Shown one piece after another: positions 1-5,774 of a DNA stretch of 18,724 bases. The position numbers and the translations under genes were made by a program. The stretch is from assembly GCA_023424995.1 (NCBI GenBank), contig JAFADH010000011.1, positions 1-18,724 on the forward strand. The letters are read 5' to 3'. Source of the DNA: Bacillota bacterium (GTDB lineage: Bacteria; Bacillota; Clostridia; Lachnospirales; Lachnospiraceae). The notes below the pieces were generated by a model. That model was not told the DNA's origin and did not search any database. It saw only the letters and a list, made by a program, of their open reading frames with translations. Each line of letters begins with the position of its first letter. The stretch's first letter is position 1.

Positions 1-356
1 ATATCCCCTAATATGTCATAAGTCATATTGTCATAGAACAGGGTGGATTTGTTTTTACTATGAAGGACTGTGTCGAATGCATACCTGGCTGCCAGTTCAC
101 GGTCATTGTTAATACATTTATGATATAATTCTTTATTTATCCTGCCTGAGCTGATGCGGGATAATATCTCCATATTCCATGTAGTATTGCAGCTTTGGCA
201 TTGATAGATCAGCCATATATCTATGTTATTCTGATTGGCATTTACACGGAAATTTCCGCTGCATGCAAATTCCGATTCGTTCCCGCATTTTGTGCAATAT
301 CTGAGCACGGTAGGTAAGCCGGCAGGCACAAGCCTCCAGCGGTATATCTGATTCAT
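1..356 (-). CDS. DUF1062 family protein, C-terminus cut by window edge
   Basis: Function is unknown. This gene is read on the minus strand from ATG at 354-356, giving 118 complete codons before the left edge removes the C-terminus. Two CxxC pairs (C21/C24 in YCTKCG and C53/C56 in QCQSCN) form a predicted zinc ribbon. The stretch SGNFRVNANQNNIDIWLIY between them, followed by NTTWN, matches my memory of the DUF1062 family, which is common in clostridia. A GTGAGGTG ribosome site sits about 6 nt upstream. The gene stands behind the terminator of the next minus-strand gene, so it is probably transcribed alone. The family call is recognition from sequence; a nucleic-acid or metal-sensing role would be a guess. 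Confidence 0.8.
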   Translation of the reverse strand, partial: MNQIYRWRLVPAGLPTVLRYCTKCGNESEFACSGNFRVNANQNNIDIWLIYQCQSCNTTWNMEILSRISSGRINKELYHKCINNDRELAARYAFDTVLHSKNKSTLFYDNMTYDILGD

Positions 357-368
357 ACTGCACCTCAC

Positions 369-480
369 ATTAATTTTCAAAAACGTCACATTAAGAAGCC
401 CTAATTCCTGCTGCTTTATTACATCAGTCCGGAATTGGAGCATGTTCCTTTAACACGGTATGGGCTTTACGAAAATTAAT
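369..480. repeat. Long-spaced 10-bp inverted repeat
   Basis: attaattttc at 369-378 is exactly complementary to gaaaattaat at 471-480, about 90 nt apart, with CAC/GTG-like bases just outside each arm. It covers most of the non-coding DNA upstream of the DUF1062 gene. It could be a regulatory fold or the ends of a small non-autonomous element. Both arms are AT-rich, so chance is possible. Confidence 0.25.
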
Positions 481-497
481 TGTGGTAAGGGGTAGTC

Positions 498-566
498 ATA
501 AAAAAGGTTCCTCCCGTATGCATCGTGAAGATTAATTTATCACAGGATGCATCCGGAAGAAACCTT
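498..566 (-). terminator. Long-stem terminator of the HTH gene
   Basis: Arms 504-525 and 545-566 are inverted repeats of about 22 nt with a few mismatches, sharing AAGGTT and GATGCAT cores, around a 19-nt loop. On the minus strand the structure starts 5 nt after the stop codon at 572 and is followed by six T residues (500-505). This is the arrangement of an intrinsic terminator for the minus-strand gene. It separates that gene from DUF1062. Confidence 0.8.
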
Positions 567-571
567 ATGTT

Positions 572-877
572 TTATTCAGAAATGATTTTGAGACTTGATT
601 CTTCTTCCAGTTTCTTTTCTTTTAATACAATTCGTTGAATACTTTTTGTTGACAGGTAATATTCCTCGCTCAACCGGGTTACGGGGGAACCGTTCTTATA
701 TTTGCCGTAGATTTCCGTGTCCCGTGACTTAATAATATATTTTGAAGCAGTATTCTCTCCCCAGCTCTTGCGGTTTTCTGCCTTTTTCGGAATATAGAGA
801 TATTGTCCGTCTGCATATTCCTGGATCATTTCCAATAGTTCCTGCGGCAGTAACAGTTCTGCCTTTACATAGCTCAT
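572..877 (-). CDS. CD3324-like small helix-turn-helix protein
   Basis: A 101-residue protein with an N-terminal part (YVKAELLLPQELLEMIQEY then GQYLYIPKK) and a C-terminal helix-turn-helix at about residues 62-88 (VTRLSEEYYLSTKSIQRIV). This layout matches the small CD3324-type proteins of clostridia, related to Mor-like DNA-binding folds. It is probably a transcriptional regulator with unknown targets. An in-frame ATG lies at 913, but AAGGAGGAG sits just before the ATG at 875-877, so I chose the latter. The upstream leader is long and contains a candidate promoter, an 8-codon ORF and a hairpin; a strong terminator follows. The protein is divergent from the long plus-strand enzyme run, so it could regulate that run, which is inference only. 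Confidence 0.75.
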   Translation of the reverse strand: MSYVKAELLLPQELLEMIQEYADGQYLYIPKKAENRKSWGENTASKYIIKSRDTEIYGKYKNGSPVTRLSEEYYLSTKSIQRIVLKEKKLEEESSLKIISE

Positions 878-914
878 ATTGCTCCTCCTTAATATTATAC
901 TCAGAGTGAGCAAA

Positions 915-946
915 GGCTATCTGTATTATAGAATAATGCAATAGCC
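915..946 (-). promoter_or_regulatory. Leader hairpin upstream of HTH gene
   Basis: ggctat (915-920) pairs with atagcc (941-946), and inside it attat (925-929) pairs with ataat (933-937) around a 3-nt loop. It lies in the 5' leader of the HTH gene, 4 nt beyond the stop codon of the leader ORF at 951-977. No strong T-tract follows, so it is not a plain terminator. It may modulate translation or pausing. Confidence 0.35.
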
Positions 947-950
947 CCTG

Positions 951-977
951 CTATGCATTCATAACATATCGTCTCAT
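951..977 (-). promoter_or_regulatory. Possible 8-codon leader ORF (MRRYVMNA)
   Basis: ATG at 975-977 is preceded by AAGGAG (984-989) with a 6-nt spacer, an excellent ribosome site, and the frame closes at TAG (951-953) after eight codons. It lies between the candidate promoter and the HTH gene, directly before a hairpin. It could be a leader peptide coupling translation to expression of the HTH gene, or a chance ORF in a remnant. Confidence 0.3.
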
Positions 978-1022
978 ATAAAGCTCCTTCCTGTTAAACT
1001 CATGGGTAAAACCATCATTGCT

Positions 1023-1052
1023 ATTCTAGCATGGTTTTCTATTAATTGCCAG
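1023..1052 (-). promoter_or_regulatory. Candidate promoter for the HTH gene
   Basis: On the minus strand, CTGGCA (-35, 1047-1052) and TAGAAT (-10, 1023-1028) are separated by 18 nt, with an extended TGC before the -10 box. The predicted start near 1016 gives a leader of about 140 nt. The -35 is imperfect. Confidence 0.45.
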
Positions 1053-1062
1053 TGCATTCTTC

Positions 1063-1089
1063 CTCACATGCTATTCCGATTAATGTGAG
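1063..1089. promoter_or_regulatory. Inverted repeat ctcacat/atgtgag, possible operator
   Basis: A 7-bp perfect inverted repeat (1063-1069 and 1083-1089, 13-nt spacer) lies between the divergent HTH gene and the enzyme run, just upstream of the candidate -35 box of the HTH gene. The half-site ctcacattaa (complement of 1080-1089) recurs exactly at 364-373 in front of DUF1062, and tcacattaa recurs at 386-394. This suggests a shared binding site. Confidence 0.35.
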
Positions 1090-1181
1090 ACTTTTGGATT
1101 TTGTGTCATATTCTGTTTATTTAATATGTTATCCGATTGATAATATGTTAAATTATGGTGGCATTTCCACTATACGTAGAG

Positions 1182-1187
1182 TATAAT
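1182..1187 (+). promoter_or_regulatory. Possible -10 box of the carbamoyltransferase-like gene
   Basis: A perfect TATAAT lies 51 nt upstream of the ATG at 1239, a sensible leader length. No good -35 is present at 16-18 nt. It falls inside the upstream in-frame extension that starts at 1155, which argues for the 1239 start. Confidence 0.3.
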
Positions 1188-1238
1188 TTGATTATACGGC
1201 AACATAACATCTTTTCTGATAATGTATCGGAGGCAGTG

Positions 1239-2069
1239 ATGCGCAACCTGATTCGAATGAACGACTATAATAAGGCGGATATATTGCACATATTTGATAT
1301 GGCGGATATGATCCGGTCCGGACAATACCGGAATTTTTTATCCCAGAAAACTGTTCTGCTCTTCTTCCCTGCTTCAAGTATACGGACAAGAGTAACCTAT
1401 GAAAAGGGCATTCATCAATTAGGCGGACAAGCCATTTTATTTCCAAGCGAAGCACTGGATAAGAAGGAAAAGCCGGAGGATGTCATCCGATATCTGAATA
1501 ATTGGGCGGACGCCGTTATTATAAGGCATCCTGATATCGAGGTTATAGAAGAGCTTGCCAGTTATTCAAGGGTCCCTGTAATCAATGCGATGACCGGAGT
1601 CAATCACCCTTGTGAGATTATATCTGACCTGTATGCATTATCTAAGCTGCGAACTGATTACCTGGATCTGCATTATCTGTTCGTGGGGGCAAGGGGCAAT
1701 ATCGGCCTGGCATGGAAGGAGGCTTCGGATTTAATGGGCTTTTCCTTCACCCAATGCTGCCCGCCGGCATATGAGATGGATAATGTGCATGTTATGCATG
1801 ATATATACCAGGCTATGGTCAATAAGGATATTGTATTGACGGATTCGTTGGGAAATGATCAGCTGCGGGCATTTCAGGGTTATCAGATCACCTGTGAGCT
1901 GATGGGGCTGGCCAACGAGAATGCATTATTCAATCCCTGTCCGCCATTTTACAGAGGTGAGGAAGTCAGTGCAGATGTAATTGACAGTAAATATTTTGTG
2001 GGATATGAATTTAAGAAATCCTTGCTGGAGGTGCAGCAGGCGATTATTCTCTTCAATATGATGAATTAA
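1239..2069 (+). CDS. Ornithine carbamoyltransferase-like protein with altered motifs
   Basis: A 276-residue protein of the aspartate/ornithine carbamoyltransferase superfamily, which transfers a carbamoyl group from carbamoyl phosphate to an amine. The start at 1239 is supported by CGGAGG 5-6 nt upstream; the in-frame ATG at 1155 has no ribosome site. The carbamoyl-phosphate loop is S47-I-R-T-R51, where the family has STRTR. The HPTQ motif reads H123-P-C-E126. The SMG-type substrate loop reads D202-S-L-G205, and the HCLP region reads N-P-C234-P-P followed by FYRGEEV. The SLG loop favours an ornithine-like rather than aspartate-like amine. It is slightly shorter than a typical OTC (about 300-330 residues), and no arginine biosynthesis genes are nearby. 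I infer a paralogue with an unusual amine substrate or weakened activity. Confidence 0.8.
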   Translation: MRNLIRMNDYNKADILHIFDMADMIRSGQYRNFLSQKTVLLFFPASSIRTRVTYEKGIHQLGGQAILFPSEALDKKEKPEDVIRYLNNWADAVIIRHPDIEVIEELASYSRVPVINAMTGVNHPCEIISDLYALSKLRTDYLDLHYLFVGARGNIGLAWKEASDLMGFSFTQCCPPAYEMDNVHVMHDIYQAMVNKDIVLTDSLGNDQLRAFQGYQITCELMGLANENALFNPCPPFYRGEEVSADVIDSKYFVGYEFKKSLLEVQQAIILFNMMN

Positions 2070-2152
2070 AGAAAAAACTTACATGGTTGCCCTATCGGAT
2101 GATCAGCTTTTAAGCTGCTGTGTCATAAATACAGTACGGGGAGGACGGTTAT

Positions 2153-2779
2153 ATGAAGAGACCTGCGGTTTTCATAGATTTTCAAGGCACCCTTGGCGGC
2201 GGTGGCCTGGATGATATTATATCCTTAGAATTCTTCCCCTTCTCAATAAAGGCAATTAAATCACTTAATGATAACGGTATCCTGGCCGTTGGTATCACAA
2301 ATCAAAGCCATATATCAAAGGGCGGGCTCACCATGGAAGCATATCTGAATAAGCTTCAGGCATTGAAGGATGAATTGTCCTTCCATAATGCATATTTTGA
2401 TGCCGTATATTGCTGTCCCCATACCCATAAGGATCAATGCGGCTGCAAAAAGCCCTTAACCGGGATGATAGATACGGCAAACGAGGATTTCGATATCGAT
2501 ATGCCTCACTCCTATGTAATCGGTGACACGGGCATGTCCGATATAGTGCTGGCAAGGAATATAAATGCAAAAGGGATCCTTGTCCTTACCGGGCTTGGCA
2601 AAAGCAGTCTGGAGGAATACCGGCATACCTGGAAGGATACTGAGGCTGACCATATTGCTGATAATGTATATGATGCCGTTAAATGGATCCTCCATGATAT
2701 AAATCAATGGAAGCATCAAGAAGTTCTTGACCGGGCAGTGTCCGAATTAAAACAGGATAATTCAAATACAGGGTACTGA
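2153..2779 (+). CDS. HAD-IIIA (GmhB/HisB-like) phosphatase with Asp-to-Gln change
   Basis: A 208-residue haloacid-dehalogenase fold protein resembling D-glycero-D-manno-heptose bisphosphatase and histidinol-phosphatase. Motif I is D9-F-Q11-G-T: the nucleophile Asp is present, but the second Asp, normally the general acid/base, is Gln. Motif II is T49 in ITNQS. The zinc loop is intact (C88-P-H90, then C96-G-C98), followed by K100 as the motif III lysine. Motif IV is GD125xxxSD130, preserving the magnesium acidic residues. The C-terminal tail (after about residue 175) is charged. GGGGAGG lies about 8 nt upstream. The call to the fold is firm; phosphatase activity is doubtful because of Q11. It may bind a sugar phosphate without turnover or use altered chemistry. 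Confidence 0.85.
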   Translation: MKRPAVFIDFQGTLGGGGLDDIISLEFFPFSIKAIKSLNDNGILAVGITNQSHISKGGLTMEAYLNKLQALKDELSFHNAYFDAVYCCPHTHKDQCGCKKPLTGMIDTANEDFDIDMPHSYVIGDTGMSDIVLARNINAKGILVLTGLGKSSLEEYRHTWKDTEADHIADNVYDAVKWILHDINQWKHQEVLDRAVSELKQDNSNTGY

Positions 2780-2791
2780 TAAAGAGCGGAC

Positions 2792-2865
2792 CCAAAGTAT
2801 GATATCCGTGATCGACTGGGCTTTACCGCTTCTTAAATAGCATATAAAGTTTTTATATACTTTGG
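2792..2865. repeat. Inverted repeat ccaaagtat/atactttgg
   Basis: Nine perfectly complementary bases (2792-2800 and 2857-2865) flank most of the non-coding DNA between the HAD and metallophosphoesterase genes. There is no T-tract after the right arm on the plus strand. It could be a long-range mRNA fold or a small repeat element. Confidence 0.3.
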
Positions 2866-2926
2866 ACCAACAAGACATATGACAATCAGAATTGTATATA
2901 AGTACATAATAAAGGAACAAGATACC

Positions 2927-3802
2927 ATGGATATAGCAGTTTTAAGTGACATTCACAGCAATTACCCGGCTTTAGAGCGATGCATTAACTATATATTGAA
3001 CAGAGGCATACATAACTTTCTATTCTTAGGCGATTATGCCAGTGATTGCCCCTATCCGCAGCGCACCATGCAGATACTCTATGAATTGGATGAAAAATAT
3101 AATTGTTGGTTCATCCGGGGCAACCGGGAAGAATATATGCTTGATTATAGAGCAAACGGAGAACAGGGATGGATACCCGGTTCAGCCTCCGGCTGCTTAC
3201 TTTATACATATGAGAACCTTACGGAGAAGGATTTAGACTTTTTTAAAGAGCTGCCGAATCATGCAAGAATGGAATTTTCCGGCCTGCCCTCCTTCTGCTA
3301 TTGCCACGGTTCAATGGATTCTTCACTGGAGCATCTGTATGCGGGCCTCGATAACACGAAAAGAGCTTTGGAAAAGCTGGATACCGATATCCTGATCTGC
3401 GGTCATACCCACAAGCAAGGAACATTTGAGTACCGCGGCAAAAAGCTGATAAATCCGGGTTCCGTCGGAGTACCGTTTGATTATGAAGGAAAAACACAAT
3501 TTGCGATCATTCATGGAAGGTCAGATGAGTGGCTCGAGGAATATATCCAATTAGATTATGAAAAAGATACTGTGTTCGCCGAATATGAAACAAGCGGGCT
3601 TAGTAAAATTGCTCCGATGTGGGTGGTATTAACAAAAGAAATTCTTAATGCAGGAAAAGATAACACCAGAAAGGTTCTATCAAGAGTAACAGAGTTATGC
3701 AGGGAAGAAACTGGAGAAGCGGTCTGGCCGTATATACCGGAGAAATACTGGGAGCAGGCTGTAAGAGAACAGGGAATATTGATTGATAATATCTTACCCT
3801 GA
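2927..3802 (+). CDS. Calcineurin-like metallophosphoesterase
   Basis: A 291-residue cytosolic hydrolase of the YfcE/MJ0936-type metallophosphoesterase family, which cleaves phosphomono- or diesters with two metal ions. All metal-binding motifs are present: D8-I-H10 in SDIHSN, G35-D36, G64-N65-R-E, H126 in CHGS and G158-H159-T-H161, followed by NPGSVG. A C-terminal extension of about 80 residues after the core has no motif I recognise. I chose the ATG at 2927 because AAAGGA precedes it and the protein then begins directly with the first beta strand (MDIAVLSDIH); the ATG at 2879 has no ribosome site. It is third in the enzyme run and separated from its neighbours by over 100 nt. The substrate cannot be read from the sequence. 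Confidence 0.88.
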   Translation: MDIAVLSDIHSNYPALERCINYILNRGIHNFLFLGDYASDCPYPQRTMQILYELDEKYNCWFIRGNREEYMLDYRANGEQGWIPGSASGCLLYTYENLTEKDLDFFKELPNHARMEFSGLPSFCYCHGSMDSSLEHLYAGLDNTKRALEKLDTDILICGHTHKQGTFEYRGKKLINPGSVGVPFDYEGKTQFAIIHGRSDEWLEEYIQLDYEKDTVFAEYETSGLSKIAPMWVVLTKEILNAGKDNTRKVLSRVTELCREETGEAVWPYIPEKYWEQAVREQGILIDNILP

Positions 3803-3938
3803 AGCCGGAGGAACAGTACAGATCGCTGCTGATTATAGATTATCATAGTTTACCTTTTAAATGTTTTTAAATGCCAGTGAGGATAGTTAATAACCATGGA
3901 AAGGCAATGTTTGAATTAACAACATACAGGTAATCCAT

Positions 3939-4472
3939 ATGAGTTTTGCGATTGTAGGCTATTTTGATGATGCGTCAAACGTTAGAATAAGAGAAATGTG
4001 GCAGTTTATGGCTGACGCAGGTATCGATGATTATTTGGCAGCTTCTGAAAATGATCCGCATTTTAAGTTTGATATATTTGAAACAATTGATATGGAATTC
4101 GTAAAAAGCGAGCTTGAAAGTATCGCTTGTTCATATAATAAAATACCTCTTCATTTTAAGAAATTCGGATTTTATCCTAAGAAGGACAAGCCGTTCATCA
4201 CGCTTGATATTGCTGAAAACACTGAGGTAATTGATTTACAGCGGATACTGCATACCCAGTTTGCTTATAGTTGTCAGGAAGATTCAAGAGGTTATTTTAC
4301 ACCGGGAATTTGGAAGCCTGACATACAATTAACCATTTCCTTTGATAAGGTTAAATTGCCTTTAGCAGTAAGCATATTGAATGAGATGGACTTGCCTTTT
4401 GACGGAATGCTCCAAAGCGTCGGCTTAATCGAGTTCCATCCTGCAAAGCAGCTTTTCAGAATCGAGCTTTGA
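3939..4472 (+). CDS. 2H phosphoesterase (2'-5' RNA ligase-like) with degenerate motifs
   Basis: A 177-residue protein that reads like the LigT/2'-5' RNA ligase-like 2H phosphoesterase fold: an N-terminal strand (FAIVGYFDD), a first motif after PH, a middle strand-helix region, and TPGIWKP before the second motif. Active members carry two HxT/S motifs. Here the first is H41-F-K43 (Thr replaced by Lys). The second, expected as PHxT, reads P127-D128-I-Q130, so both catalytic residues are gone. It is therefore probably not a classical cyclic phosphodiesterase; it may bind nucleotides or be a diverged relative. The ribosome site is weak (AGGT about 8 nt upstream). The fold assignment is inference from spacing and flanking residues. 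Confidence 0.6.
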   Translation: MSFAIVGYFDDASNVRIREMWQFMADAGIDDYLAASENDPHFKFDIFETIDMEFVKSELESIACSYNKIPLHFKKFGFYPKKDKPFITLDIAENTEVIDLQRILHTQFAYSCQEDSRGYFTPGIWKPDIQLTISFDKVKLPLAVSILNEMDLPFDGMLQSVGLIEFHPAKQLFRIEL

Positions 4473-4507
4473 GTAAAACGGTGTGTTAAGTCTTGGAGGT
4501 GAAGTTT

Positions 4508-4570
4508 TTGCTGCTTAATCCGGATTTCCGGATTATATTTGGACAGCTCACCTTAAGTGATTTTGATTAA
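4508..4570 (+). other. Possible 20-codon ORF with strong ribosome site (TTG start)
   Basis: GGAGGTGA (4496-4503) is followed after a few bases by TTG (4508-4510) and a 20-codon frame that closes at TAA (4568-4570). The ORF contains the aatccgg palindrome. A leader peptide, a decayed gene end or chance are all possible. Confidence 0.2.
4517..4534. repeat. Perfect palindrome aatccggatttccggatt
   Basis: Seven-base arms aatccgg/ccggatt flank attt. A near copy (6-base arms atccgg/ccggat around gattt) occurs at 5721-5737. Both lie in intergenic DNA in front of enzyme genes. There is no T-tract, so it is not a terminator. It is a candidate operator or intergenic repeat. Confidence 0.45.
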
Positions 4571-4715
4571 AGATAAAGACCGGCAAATTCCAACAAAAAA
4601 TGATACAAAGTTAGTATCCGGAACACTTAGATAAGATTATGTAAGTTATTTAACATGTAATTCATTTTATTCTTCATCTTTCATGATGGAGAAGCCTTGA
4701 GAGGCTGGAAATTAA

Positions 4716-5588
4716 ATGCGTACTGAACAAGAAATGTTTGACCTGATATTAGGTGCCGCTAAGAATGATGACAGAATTCTGGCCGTTGTCATGAACGGTT
4801 CCAGGACGAATCCGAATATCCGTAAGGATATATTTCAAGATTATGATATTATGTATCTTGTTGAAGATACAAAGCCGTTCCGTGAGAACAAACAATGGAT
4901 CGATCAGTTCGGTGAGCGTCTGTATATGCAATATCCGGAAGATAATATATATTGCCCAAGCGACATCGATAACTGTTATGGGTGGCTCATTCAATTCACG
5001 GACGGTAACCGTCTGGACCTGCATGTCTGTACGTTAGCCTGCATAATAAAAGACCTTAAAGAAACCCGGCTGAATATGATACTCCTTGATAAGAACAATT
5101 ACCTGCCTGACATTCCTCCGGCAACCGATGCAGATTATTGGGTGAAGGAGCCGACCAAGAAGCATTTTAAGGATACCTGTAATCAATTCTGGTGGTGCCT
5201 TAACAATGTGGCAAAAGGGTTATGGCGGGACGAGATCCCTTATGTTATGGATATGATCAATTATGTTATCCGCCCGCAGCTGATCCGTCTGCTGGAGTGG
5301 AAAATTGGTTATAAGACTGGTTTTTCTGTTAGTACGGGAAAGTCCGGGAAGTATATGTACCGGTGGCTGGATAAAGAGACCTGGGATACTTTCTTAAAAA
5401 CATATCCGTCAGGAATTGCAGATGATATATGGAGTTCAGTTTTTACAATGTGTGACCTGTTTCATACTGTGGCAATTGAAACAGCAGAAACAGCAAACTT
5501 TGAATATAACATAACCGAAGCCGCCAACAGTTTGAAATTCTTAAAGGATGTACAGGCCTTACCGAAGGATGCCGCGAAGATATATTAG
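4716..5588 (+). CDS. ANT(6)-like aminoglycoside 6-adenylyltransferase
   Basis: A 290-residue member of the streptomycin 6-adenylyltransferase (AadE/ANT(6)) family, which transfers AMP from ATP to the 6-hydroxyl of streptomycin-type aminoglycosides. The nucleotidyltransferase signature is intact: N27-G-S29-R with RTNPN following, D42-Y-D44 in FQDYDIMYLV, and the third acidic residue D101 in RLDLHV. The C-terminal helical half contains FWWCLNNVAKGLWR and the YVIRPQLIRLLEW stretch typical of this family. Length fits the roughly 285-300 residue norm. The start is preceded only by weak GAGG/GGA sequences. No mobile element accompanies it, so it looks like an intrinsic chromosomal gene. Actual resistance activity is not demonstrable here. 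Confidence 0.88.
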   Translation: MRTEQEMFDLILGAAKNDDRILAVVMNGSRTNPNIRKDIFQDYDIMYLVEDTKPFRENKQWIDQFGERLYMQYPEDNIYCPSDIDNCYGWLIQFTDGNRLDLHVCTLACIIKDLKETRLNMILLDKNNYLPDIPPATDADYWVKEPTKKHFKDTCNQFWWCLNNVAKGLWRDEIPYVMDMINYVIRPQLIRLLEWKIGYKTGFSVSTGKSGKYMYRWLDKETWDTFLKTYPSGIADDIWSSVFTMCDLFHTVAIETAETANFEYNITEAANSLKFLKDVQALPKDAAKIY

Positions 5589-5720
5589 TTCCATATGGTG
5601 TGCCAGCATGATAATGAAGCTTGCAGACAGTGCTGCCTGGCATTATTAATACCGGCATAGCAATATAGGCTATTAATAAATTATGTACAAAACCATTGGA
5701 AGCGAAATCAGTGTTGTATC

Positions 5721-5747
5721 ATCCGGGATTTCCGGATTACACCGGAT
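5721..5747. repeat. Second ccggat-type palindrome, plus extra half-site
   Basis: atccgg (5721-5726) and ccggat (5732-5737) form a 6-bp hairpin with loop gattt, and a further ccggat follows at 5742-5747. The sequence strongly resembles the palindrome at 4517-4534, sharing atttccggatta. It lies about 30-50 nt before the start of the next gene, where an operator would be effective. Confidence 0.4.
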
Positions 5748-5774
5748 AATCAGGAACTTAACGGGGTGGCAGGA

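Noticed and set aside
1192..1455. Minus-strand 87-codon frame opposite the carbamoyltransferase-like gene
   Set aside because: It is antisense to conserved motifs and has no recognisable domain.
4517..4534. Palindrome read as a terminator after the 2H gene
   Set aside because: There is no T-tract on either side, and the stem is short.
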